Positions 1-5,922 of a stretch of 5,948 bases of DNA are shown in pieces. The notes under the pieces are model-generated. The model searched no databases and was not told the origin of the DNA. It saw only the letters and a list, made by a program, of their open reading frames with translations. The position numbers were made by a program, and so were the translations under genes. The stretch is from an uncultured Lachnospiraceae bacterium (lineage in GTDB: Bacteria > Bacillota > Clostridia > Lachnospirales > Lachnospiraceae): the NCBI GenBank assembly GCA_934338765.1, contig CAKRHL010000138.1, positions 1 to 5,948 of the forward strand, written 5' to 3'. Positions within the stretch are counted from its first letter, which is position 1. Every line of letters begins with the position of its first letter.

Positions 1-24
1 TAGAGAAAGACATATATTTTCCCT

Positions 25-53
25 ATTATATGCCGCTTTCGGTTAAAATTCAA
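25..53 (-). promoter_or_regulatory. Sigma-A promoter firing leftward out of the window
   Basis: Read on the minus strand, the -35 hexamer TTGAAT (48-53) and a perfect -10 TATAAT (25-30) are separated by exactly 17 bases. Transcription would start near position 18 and run off the left edge, so the gene it serves is not in the window. An ATG at 13-11 on the minus strand would be almost leaderless and is probably not the real start. This promoter means the neighbouring left-hand gene is divergent from the DUF2397 remnant. Confidence 0.6.
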
Positions 54-112
54 TAACAGAATCTAAGGTGTTTTGTTCATTGAAAATAAAATGGAATTTT
101 GAAAGGTCAGAT

Positions 113-148
113 GAAAGCTTATTGATCTATACAAATTTCAAAGCTTTC
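113..148. repeat. Short inverted repeat, AAGCTT arms
   Basis: GAAAGCTT at 113-120 is matched exactly by AAGCTTTC at 141-148, with a 20-base AT-rich loop. Outside the arms, TCAGAT on the left and ATCAGA on the right extend the match imperfectly. No T run follows on either strand, so it is not an ordinary terminator. It could be a protein-binding site or chance in AT-rich DNA. Confidence 0.3.
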
Positions 149-314
149 CTATCAGATTATGTTTCTGAGAATGTACGATCGTTTTCTGACTTGCAATGAT
201 TGTAACACCCTGTTAAGGGAATGTCGAGAGGAAATGCTGGTTTTTCTTGATTTCGTCATTGTATATGATTTAATGTGAAAAACAGAGACAAATATTAGCT
301 AAAAATAGAGAATT

Positions 315-357
315 TGCCGTTTCAGACACGGCAGAGTCATAAAAATGCCGTGTCTGA
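315..357. repeat. Three-armed inverted repeat with two mutually exclusive hairpins
   Basis: TCAGACACGGCA (322-333) and TGCCGTGTCTGA (346-357) are perfect 12-base inverted arms around a 12-base loop ending in AAAAA. A third element, TGCCGT (315-320), can pair instead with ACGGCA (328-333), the 3' half of the first arm. The two hairpins exclude each other. The large hairpin is not followed by a T run on either strand, so it is not a standard intrinsic terminator. It could be a relic terminator, an attenuator-like leader element or an intergenic repeat. Confidence 0.55.
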
Positions 358-463
358 GGCGTTATGCGCTTGCTGCGGGTATTATACTAATGATGTTGGG
401 ATCGAAAGATATTTTATCCCCAACTGATGTAAAGAGAGTCTGATGGAAATGTTTATAGTTACC

Positions 464-477
464 GGAGGGGAAACGTG
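464..477 (+). promoter_or_regulatory. Ribosome binding site that sets a GTG start
   Basis: GGAGGGG (464-470) lies four bases upstream of GTG at 475-477. It decides the original start of the DUF2397 gene. The downstream GTG at 615, which opens the longer reading frame, falls inside conserved family sequence and so is not the ancestral start, although TCAGGAGGAT just before it could act as a fortuitous ribosome binding site. Confidence 0.6.
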
Positions 478-1166
478 CAGATTACAGATAAGTTAATGAA
501 ACCATTGACAGAGGTAAAGTATCTAAATGCAGATAACGTGAGCAGATACCGCTGCATTATGCGCATTTTTTTGATAATTACGAAAAGCTCCGTTATTGGC
601 TATATCAGGAGGATGTGTTTGAAGAATTAAAAAAAGATCCGCATTTTGAGGATTACCGGATGGAGCAATGCCAGCAGGATCTGGCGATGCTGACTGAGTG
701 GAAGAATTTAAATACGATTCAGGATACCAGAAAAGTGGCATCCATTGAGGAATTCAAAAACAAAAAATTTCGTTATCAGATGTCAGAATACAGTGTGGAG
801 ATAGAACGTCTGGTGGTTCGTCTGGAGAATCTGTTTGTGGAGGGAGCTTCGCTGGAACCGACGCTTTTGGAACGTATCCGGCATCATGTGCAACGATTTC
901 CGGCAATGGCAGAGAAAGATATAGGAGAGGTATATACCTGGTGGATGGATCTGAATAATGATTTTGTGCGTTTAAATCAGAATTATCAGGATTATATGGA
1001 ATGCAGATCGGATCGGCAGATCAGCGCAAAAAGATTGAAAGCACTGGACAAAATTGTTGATCCGGTGCTTCAATCGGTGGCTGTCGGAGTAAAGGATCTG
1101 CAGACAGCCGGCTATCAGGAGGGATTAGTTAAGCGATATCAGGAGGATATTTTACAGCTCCGTTGA
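475..1166 (+). pseudogene. Frameshifted, truncated DUF2397/TIGR02677 gene (type II Wadjet JetA-like)
   Basis: The piece resembles the N-terminal half of the DUF2397/TIGR02677 family, the MukF/kleisin-like JetA subunit of type II Wadjet, an SMC-type complex that acts against plasmids. Family-like signatures in order are KYLNADNVSRYRCIMRIF, then DNYEKLRYWLY, then LTEWKNL, VASIEEFKNKKFRYQM, IERLVVRLE and LNQNYQDYM. The first is read from the GTG at 475 in one frame; the rest are in the frame that is open from 573 to the stop at 1164-1166. The frames meet at seven Ts (566-572), and one more T would restore a single 230-codon frame. Without it, translation from 475 stops at 628-630 after 51 codons. 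Family members are usually near 500 residues, so the C-terminal half is missing. The last 45 or so residues after QDYM do not look like the family, suggesting a deletion junction. No jetB, jetC or jetD follows; the next gene is convergent. A 183-residue product from GTG 615 is possible. Family assignment is from memory of its motifs. Confidence 0.72.
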
Positions 1167-3911
1167 TATCAGCTCAAAGGAAATGCTATGCATCGTCAAA
1201 CCACCTTGTGCAAAGAAGAGACGCAGGTTGGTGTATTTGGAGAACAAAGGAATCTCTGTTTCATAGGAAACAGGCAGACCGTTTGTGCCATTCCAGGTAA
1301 ATGTACCATATGCTGTACCCAGACTGAACAGAGTGACAGGGATCTGTGCTACTTCGCTCTGTGTGGAGCTGGCAGTCAGCGTCATCTTATAACGTCCCAT
1401 GGTTTTGATATCAAGACCAAAGCTGTGGTTTGTCCCTTTATTGGTACAGATATCCTCCAGATCAATGGTAAGATTTCCGTCGAGCTCATAGAATTTTACG
1501 GAGGACTCGTCAACATCGGATTCATCTGCCGGTCGGTTGATAATATTAATCTTTGTTTCGTTACCTTCCATGCGTGCCATTGCTTGTGTGTTCATGAGGA
1601 AACGACAGATATTGGCGGCGTTTCTCTGAAGCTCACTGCGCTGCAGGGTACCATTTTCCAAAGAGGAAAGAATATTATCATCATTTTCTGCACCAATGGC
1701 ACATACCATATATACATCATTTTGGGCGATCGCCATAGCGGCAAAATCTGACTTATCTACTGCCTGGCCGCGGCGGTTGATGTTGGCCCACCAGTCTGTC
1801 ATGGTAAAGCCGGTAAAACCCCAGTCGTTTCGCAGGATCTGTGTTGTCAGGTCAAAGTTTCCGGCTGTCCAGACTCCGTTGATCGGACCGTAGGTGGTCA
1901 TAACAGAATCGGCATGTCCTTCTTTGACAGCAATCTCAAAGCCCTTCAGGTAAATCTCTCTCAAGGCACGTTCTGAGATGACACCGTTGGTATCATGACG
2001 GTTTGTCTCCTGATTATTGCCGCAGAAATGCTTGATGGTTCCGGTGACGCCTGACTGGTGGAGTCCGTGAAGCTGTGCGGATGCAATGGTTCCGGTCAGA
2101 TAAGGGTCTTCTGAAAAATATTCAAAGTTTCTGCCGTTTAACGGATGACGGTGAATGTTCATTCCCGGTCCCAAGAGGCAGTCCACCTTATTTGCGATCA
2201 TTTCAAGACCGGTCTGGGCAAAAAGCTCTGTGAGCAGTGTCCGGTTAAAGGTACACGCCATCATTGTGCCGTTTGGCAGACTGAATGCTTTGGTGCCACA
2301 GTCCAGACGCATGCCGGACGGCCCGTCATCACAGCAACCGCAGGGAACGCCGAGGGCTTCCAGCTCAGGGGAAACACCGCCGAATGCGGAAGCAGTACCG
2401 GCAGTGACTCTTGGGCTGTTCATGCCCTCTCCGCGGATCATACAGGCGAGATCGTAATCGGTCATCTGGGCAATAAACTCTTCCATGGTGTGGGTGCCTT
2501 TTCGGACATCCCGGAGGCGGATCCCCTGATCGCCGGTAAATGGGATTTCCTTCGGAAGATTTTCAAGACGGCGTTGTGCCTCGTCCACCTGAGAAAGAGG
2601 AACGGCTTCCATCTGTGGCTTGTATCCGTCTGCTGTCTGTACCGGCTTGATGCGTTCAAATGCTTCTACAGGAGCGAGAGCCTGTTTGTGGCTGGAAATC
2701 ACAAGTGTCCCGTTTTGTGTACAGGTATATGCTTTCTCTGCCTGACGGACATCGGTTCCTACATAGAAATGATAGTCACCTTCTTCCAGAATAAAGCAGT
2801 GAGCATGACCGGAAATGCCGGAGTCATCATAGGATGCGATCTGTGCTTTGCTGACAGAGATGGTCAAAGTCTGGGACTCGCCCGGTGTCAGAGTTTTAGT
2901 TTTTTCATATCCACATAAGACACGCGCCGGTTTGCCAAGTTGACCCTGAGGTGCTTCACAGTAGATCTGTACAACTTCTTTGCCGGAGTAGTTTCCGGTA
3001 TTGGTGACGGTCACGGCAAAGTCCCATTTATCGGACTGTTCTTTAACATTGTTTGTCTCAAGCCCAAAAGTGGTATAAGACAGTCCGAAACCGAAAGGAT
3101 ACAGTACTTTATCGGGAGCAAATGTCTCAAAATAGCGGTATCCCACATAGATATCCTCGGAATAGAAATTACGCACAGGATCTCCAAAGTAAGGAGCGGA
3201 TGGATAATCTTCGACGTGCTTTGCAATAGTATCGGTCAGCTTGCCGCAGGGACTGACACGACCGGTCAGAACATCGGCTGTGCCGGTGCCGCCTGTCATT
3301 CCACCCTGCCATACATATAAGATCGCATCAGGAGCGATTTCCAGAAGCTCATTCATATCAATAATGTTTCCCACATTTAACAGAACGATCATTTTTGGAA
3401 AATGACGGCGAACGGTGGAGAGCATCTGCTTCTCGTCAGAGGATAAAAGGTAGGAACCCCCTGTGAGGGAATTGTCCTGCTCCTCCCCGGCAGTACGGCC
3501 GATCACTGCAATGGCAGTCTGGCAGCGTTTTGCAGCATTTGCCGCAAGGGAGTCCTCCAGAGGCATTTCCTTCTGGGACCAGGGCTCTTTGCCCCAGCCG
3601 TCTCCGAGATCAAAGGGGTTTTCATTGTCCCATTTCCGGTACACATCCAGAAGCTCCTGATTTAATTTCACACCGCTTTCCTGCAGACCATCGACGATGT
3701 TTGTCACCTTGGAGACATTAACCATGCCGCCGGAGCCGGTACCGCTCTTATAATAATGAAACTGAATCCGGCCAAATAATGCAATCTCCTCATCGGCCTT
3801 TAAAGGAAGAGCCTGATGTTCATTTTTCAGCATCACAATTCCTTCGGAAACCACCAGAGCAGCCGTTTTCAGATATTTATCCCAGTCAAGCGTTTTTGTT
3901 GTCTGTATCAT
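1152..3911 (-). CDS. Family 3 glycoside hydrolase (beta-glucosidase type), inverted domain order
   Basis: Probable retaining beta-glycosidase releasing terminal sugars, most likely glucose, from beta-linked oligosaccharides. There is no signal peptide, so it should act in the cytoplasm on imported sugars. The 919 residues carry the usual GH3 domains in swapped order: the alpha/beta sandwich (about 10-270), a fibronectin-III-like domain (about 290-400), a linker, then the (alpha/beta)8 barrel (about 470-780). The likely nucleophile is D706 in GFTMTDWW. The likely acid/base is E143 in GEEQD. Substrate-site motifs are DDGPSGMR (528-535), GRNFEYFSEDP (593-603) and KHFCGNNQETNR (627-638). Swapped order is established for Ruminococcus albus and Butyrivibrio fibrisolvens beta-glucosidases. 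Residues from about 800 form an extra beta-rich extension. The ATG at 3911 is supported by AAAGGTAAGG (3928-3919) and by the alignment of the first domain. The gene is monocistronic here, with its own promoter at 4002-4030. Exact substrate (glucoside, xyloside or other) cannot be read from the sequence. Confidence 0.93.
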   Translation of the reverse strand: MIQTTKTLDWDKYLKTAALVVSEGIVMLKNEHQALPLKADEEIALFGRIQFHYYKSGTGSGGMVNVSKVTNIVDGLQESGVKLNQELLDVYRKWDNENPFDLGDGWGKEPWSQKEMPLEDSLAANAAKRCQTAIAVIGRTAGEEQDNSLTGGSYLLSSDEKQMLSTVRRHFPKMIVLLNVGNIIDMNELLEIAPDAILYVWQGGMTGGTGTADVLTGRVSPCGKLTDTIAKHVEDYPSAPYFGDPVRNFYSEDIYVGYRYFETFAPDKVLYPFGFGLSYTTFGLETNNVKEQSDKWDFAVTVTNTGNYSGKEVVQIYCEAPQGQLGKPARVLCGYEKTKTLTPGESQTLTISVSKAQIASYDDSGISGHAHCFILEEGDYHFYVGTDVRQAEKAYTCTQNGTLVISSHKQALAPVEAFERIKPVQTADGYKPQMEAVPLSQVDEAQRRLENLPKEIPFTGDQGIRLRDVRKGTHTMEEFIAQMTDYDLACMIRGEGMNSPRVTAGTASAFGGVSPELEALGVPCGCCDDGPSGMRLDCGTKAFSLPNGTMMACTFNRTLLTELFAQTGLEMIANKVDCLLGPGMNIHRHPLNGRNFEYFSEDPYLTGTIASAQLHGLHQSGVTGTIKHFCGNNQETNRHDTNGVISERALREIYLKGFEIAVKEGHADSVMTTYGPINGVWTAGNFDLTTQILRNDWGFTGFTMTDWWANINRRGQAVDKSDFAAMAIAQNDVYMVCAIGAENDDNILSSLENGTLQRSELQRNAANICRFLMNTQAMARMEGNETKINIINRPADESDVDESSVKFYELDGNLTIDLEDICTNKGTNHSFGLDIKTMGRYKMTLTASSTQSEVAQIPVTLFSLGTAYGTFTWNGTNGLPVSYETEIPLFSKYTNLRLFFAQGGLTMHSISFELISTEL

Positions 3912-3947
3912 AAAATAACCTTACCTTTCTTCGTTATATTTCCGCAG

Positions 3948-3977
3948 TATTGCAGATGCACGATAGCATCTGCAATA
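3948..3977. repeat. Perfect 12-base-pair inverted repeat in the glycosidase leader
   Basis: TATTGCAGATGC (3948-3959) and GCATCTGCAATA (3966-3977) are exact inverted copies around the six-base loop ACGATA. The element lies about 20-50 bases downstream of the predicted glycosidase start of transcription, so it would form a strong hairpin in the 5' leader of the mRNA, or be a dyad operator in the DNA. No T run follows it on the minus strand, which argues against a terminator. Confidence 0.65.
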
Positions 3978-3995
3978 GAATCTGCAATAGAATCT
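3968..3995. repeat. 12-base tandem repeat, 2.3 copies, at the glycosidase transcription start
   Basis: ATCTGCAATAGA occurs at 3968-3979 and again, identically, at 3980-3991, followed by a partial third copy ATCT at 3992-3995. The first copy overlaps the right arm of the inverted repeat at 3948-3977. On the minus strand the array begins right at the predicted start site of the glycosidase transcript, a usual place for a repressor operator. Confidence 0.65.
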
Positions 3996-4001
3996 CATAT
4001 C

Positions 4002-4030
4002 ATCTTATCCGTAACCCTCCGTAAGGTCAA
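4002..4030 (-). promoter_or_regulatory. Promoter of the glycosidase gene
   Basis: On the minus strand, the -35 TTGACC (4025-4030) and -10 TAAGAT (4002-4007) are 17 bases apart. The spacer carries a direct repeat TTACGG-AGGG-TTACGG. Transcription should start near 3995, giving a leader of about 84 bases before the ATG at 3911. Confidence 0.6.
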
Positions 4031-4108
4031 GAAAAATCAAAGGAATTCATTGAAAATTAACATATTACCGGTATATGCGTTAATATTTTTTCGAGTTTTA
4101 TTCATATA

Positions 4109-4137
4109 TTGTATTTGTGCCGGTTTTACGGTATGAT
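4109..4137 (+). promoter_or_regulatory. Promoter of the antiporter gene
   Basis: TTGTAT (4109-4114) and TATGAT (4132-4137) are 17 bases apart, a good sigma-A-type match, with transcription expected near 4144. The ATG at 4149 would then be only a few bases from the RNA end with no ribosome binding site, which favours the later start at 4236. A weaker upstream alternative is TTGAAA (4050-4055) with TATATG (4072-4077). Confidence 0.5.
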
Positions 4138-4224
4138 TTTGTCTATATATGCTGCAGAACCGGGAAAATGATTACAGATCATATCTGGATCCGTGGCATG
4201 GGACATCGTGTGAATGGAAGAAGA

Positions 4225-4238
4225 AGGAGGAATGTATG
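4225..4238 (+). promoter_or_regulatory. Ribosome binding site that sets the antiporter start
   Basis: AGGAGG (4225-4230) sits five bases before ATG at 4236. This chooses 4236 over the in-frame ATG at 4149, which would add 29 mostly polar residues before the first membrane helix. Another ATG at 4232 is out of frame. Confidence 0.8.
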
Positions 4239-5831
4239 ACAAATTACATATTGATCGTAACGGTGATCATTTTATTGTGTCTGTTTCTAAATAAGCTGTC
4301 ATCGAAAATCGGTATACCTGTACTGTTGGCGTTTATTATACTTGGAATGCTTTTTGGAACCGATGGTCTGTTAAAGATTTCTTTTGATAATTACAGGATT
4401 GCGGAGGAGATCTGCACGGTTTCTTTGATATTTATTATGTTTTACGGAGGTTTCGGCACCAATTGGAAACAGGCGAAGCCCGTAGCAGGAAAGGCGGTGC
4501 TGCTCTCGACGGTGGGAGTGCTTCTGACGGCAGTGACAACCGGATTATTCTGCTACGGTGTTCTTCGTTTCCGGTTCTGGGAAAGCATGCTGATCGGTGC
4601 GGTTTTAAGCTCTACGGATGCCGCTTCGGTATTTTCTATTCTTCGTTCCAGACAGCTCAATTTAAAGGACAATACCGCGTCTATGCTGGAGATGGAGAGT
4701 GGTAGTAATGATCCGTGTTCTTATATGCTGACCGTGATCATTCTGGCAGTGATGAAGGGAGGTTTTACCGGAGGAAGCCTGTTGCGTCTGATAGTGCTGC
4801 AGCTGGTATTTGGCATTCTTATCGGAGCGATCGTAGCGGCATTTGGGGCATGGGTACTGTCGCAGATGAAAAATACCGGCGACGGTGTGGATACGATCTT
4901 TGTGTTCAGTATGGCATTGCTTGCGTATGCCGGGGCGGCTGTATTGGGGGGCAATGGATATCTGTCCACATATCTGGCAGGGTTGATCTTGGGGAATCGT
5001 CCTCTCCATAATAAGAAGTCATTGGTGCATTTCTTTGATGGACTCACCGGACTGATGCAGATGCTGATCTTTTTCCTGTTGGGGCTTCTGGCTTTTCCGT
5101 CCGCCCTCCCGGGGATCATTCCGGTGGCGTTTGCCATTGCATTATTCCTGACCTTTGTGGCAAGACCGGTTTCCGTTTTTGCTATTCTGACACCGTTTCG
5201 CTGCCCGGTACGTCAGCAGCTTCTGGTCGCATGGTCGGGACTTCGGGGAGCTGCATCCATTGTATTTGCCATTTTAGCAACTGTAGACTCGGCATACACC
5301 AAAAACGATCTCTTTCATATTGTGATATTTATCGTACTGTTTTCCATCAGTATTCAGGGTTCCCTGTTGGGATTTATGGCACGCAGGCTGGATATGATCG
5401 ATGACAGGAATAATGTCATGAAGACCTTCAGTGATTATTCGGAGGAGGTGCCGGTGGAGTTTGTGAAGATTGCGGTAAAAAAGAACCATCCATGGAGCGG
5501 CAAAAAGATCAGGGATATTGTTTCGCTGCCGGATCTGCTGCTGGTATTGATACTGCGGGGAGAGGAACGTATCGTGCCAAATGGGGACACGGTGATCCGG
5601 GAAGGTGACCGTATCGTGCTGAGTGCATTGTCGCCGGAGGAGCATTTAGGACTGCACTTGTCAGAAATTTCCATTGATAAAGAAAGTTCGTGGATCGGCC
5701 TGCCTCTTTCAAAAGTGAAGCTGGAGGAAGGAAGCCTGGTGCTTGTCCTGATGCGGGAGGATCAGGTGAAAATACCAAATGGCAATACGGTGATCCGTGA
5801 AAACGATATCCTTGTGGTGAGTCAGGTGTGA
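4236..5831 (+). CDS. nhaP2: NhaP2-type K+(Na+)/H+ antiporter with two RCK_C domains
   Basis: Inner-membrane monovalent cation/proton antiporter of the CPA1 family, NhaP2/CvrA branch, likely expelling K+ (perhaps Na+) in exchange for protons. Of 531 residues, about 1-385 are strongly hydrophobic, enough for 12-13 helices. Key transport motifs are SSTDAA (125-130), the ESGSNDP signature (154-160) with the N158-D159 ion-binding pair of electroneutral CPA1 exchangers, and WSGLRGA (333-339) with a conserved arginine. The cytoplasmic tail holds two RCK_C (TrkA_C) modules, about 406-464 and 473-531. They are clearly duplicated: PNGDTVIREGDRIV at 448-461 matches PNGNTVIRENDILV at 514-527. RCK_C domains bind small ligands; in several Firmicute K+ transporters the ligand is cyclic di-AMP, so such control is plausible here but not shown. 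The E. coli homologue has one TrkA_C followed by a CorC/HlyC-type domain, whereas this protein has a second RCK_C instead. The gene stands alone with its own promoter and terminator. The ion preferred cannot be read from the sequence. Confidence 0.9.
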   Translation: MTNYILIVTVIILLCLFLNKLSSKIGIPVLLAFIILGMLFGTDGLLKISFDNYRIAEEICTVSLIFIMFYGGFGTNWKQAKPVAGKAVLLSTVGVLLTAVTTGLFCYGVLRFRFWESMLIGAVLSSTDAASVFSILRSRQLNLKDNTASMLEMESGSNDPCSYMLTVIILAVMKGGFTGGSLLRLIVLQLVFGILIGAIVAAFGAWVLSQMKNTGDGVDTIFVFSMALLAYAGAAVLGGNGYLSTYLAGLILGNRPLHNKKSLVHFFDGLTGLMQMLIFFLLGLLAFPSALPGIIPVAFAIALFLTFVARPVSVFAILTPFRCPVRQQLLVAWSGLRGAASIVFAILATVDSAYTKNDLFHIVIFIVLFSISIQGSLLGFMARRLDMIDDRNNVMKTFSDYSEEVPVEFVKIAVKKNHPWSGKKIRDIVSLPDLLLVLILRGEERIVPNGDTVIREGDRIVLSALSPEEHLGLHLSEISIDKESSWIGLPLSKVKLEEGSLVLVLMREDQVKIPNGNTVIRENDILVVSQV

Positions 5832-5884
5832 GCGGGCTGTATCTACGGGAAGCGGATAAATTTTGCTATATTGATCAATACAAG

Positions 5885-5922
5885 ACCTCTTATTGATAAT
5901 GTTTTTCGATAAGGGGTTTTTT
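5885..5922 (+). terminator. Intrinsic terminator after the antiporter gene
   Basis: ACCTCTTATTG (5885-5895) pairs with CGATAAGGGGT (5907-5917), 11 pairs including two G-U, around an 11-base loop, followed by a T tract (5917-5922). It lies 53 bases after the antiporter stop codon and ends a one-gene transcript. No T run follows on the opposite strand, so it appears to work in one direction only. Confidence 0.85.

Larger units (their letters stand above)
1..474. other. Non-coding region upstream of the DUF2397 remnant
   Basis: No reading frame here has a credible start, length or codon pattern. The stretch is AT-rich and holds the leftward promoter at 25-53, an 8-base inverted repeat GAAAGCTT/AAGCTTTC (113-120 and 141-148), the palindrome ACGATCGT (175-182), the strong inverted-repeat cluster at 315-357, and an imperfect repeat GTTGGGAT/ATCCCCAAC (395-402 and 416-424). 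No convincing rightward promoter for the gene at 475 was found. The region is longer than a normal promoter spacer, so it may include decayed sequence left after a deletion; that is inference. Confidence 0.5.
3912..4235. promoter_or_regulatory. Divergent regulatory region between glycosidase and antiporter genes
   Basis: This 324-base spacer has no gene of its own. Toward the glycosidase it holds a promoter (4002-4030), tandem repeats and a hairpin (3948-3995), and a ribosome binding site (3919-3928). Toward the antiporter it holds a promoter (4109-4137), a possible second one (TTGAAA at 4050-4055, 16 bases, TATATG at 4072-4077), a leader of about 90 bases and a strong ribosome binding site. 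The two promoters diverge with roughly 80 bases between their -35 elements, close enough for shared regulation but not requiring it. Confidence 0.6.

Noticed and set aside
235..279. A 14-codon frame preceded by GAGAGG
   Set aside because: It is too short, its composition follows the AT-rich background, and there is no promoter or structure suggesting a leader peptide.
383..388. TATACT as a -10 box for the DUF2397 gene
   Set aside because: No acceptable -35 hexamer lies 16-18 bases upstream, and there is no TG extension. TTGATT (247-252) with TAATGT (271-276), 18 bases apart, is also too weak to call.
1..474. A CRISPR array, tRNA, riboswitch or transposon end in the left non-coding region
   Set aside because: There are no regularly spaced repeats, no cloverleaf or recognised aptamer core, and no terminal inverted repeats with a target duplication.
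443..496. A 17-codon frame starting ATG GAA ATG upstream of the DUF2397 start
   Set aside because: Only a weak GAGAG-type binding site precedes it, it is very short, and it overlaps the strong binding site and start of the larger gene. A leader-peptide role cannot be excluded but has no support.
1188..1751. A 187-codon open frame on the plus strand opposite the glycosidase
   Set aside because: It is a shadow of the glycosidase gene. Its translation is rich in Cys and His and matches no family, while the opposite strand encodes conserved GH3 barrel sequence. The same applies to the 257-codon frame at 2145-2918 and the 126-codon frame at 2940-3320.
3948..3977. The hairpin as a terminator for transcription entering from the antiporter side
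   Set aside because: No T run follows on either strand, and both flanking genes are transcribed away from this region.
4149..4235. A 29-residue N-terminal extension of the antiporter from the ATG at 4149
   Set aside because: It is polar, has no ribosome binding site and lies at the predicted transcription start. The ATG at 4236 has AGGAGG at ideal spacing and begins directly before the first membrane helix.
4725..5137. Minus-strand open frames opposite the antiporter (for example the 138-codon frame at 4721-5137)
   Set aside because: They are shadows of the conserved membrane region, with no binding site or family similarity.
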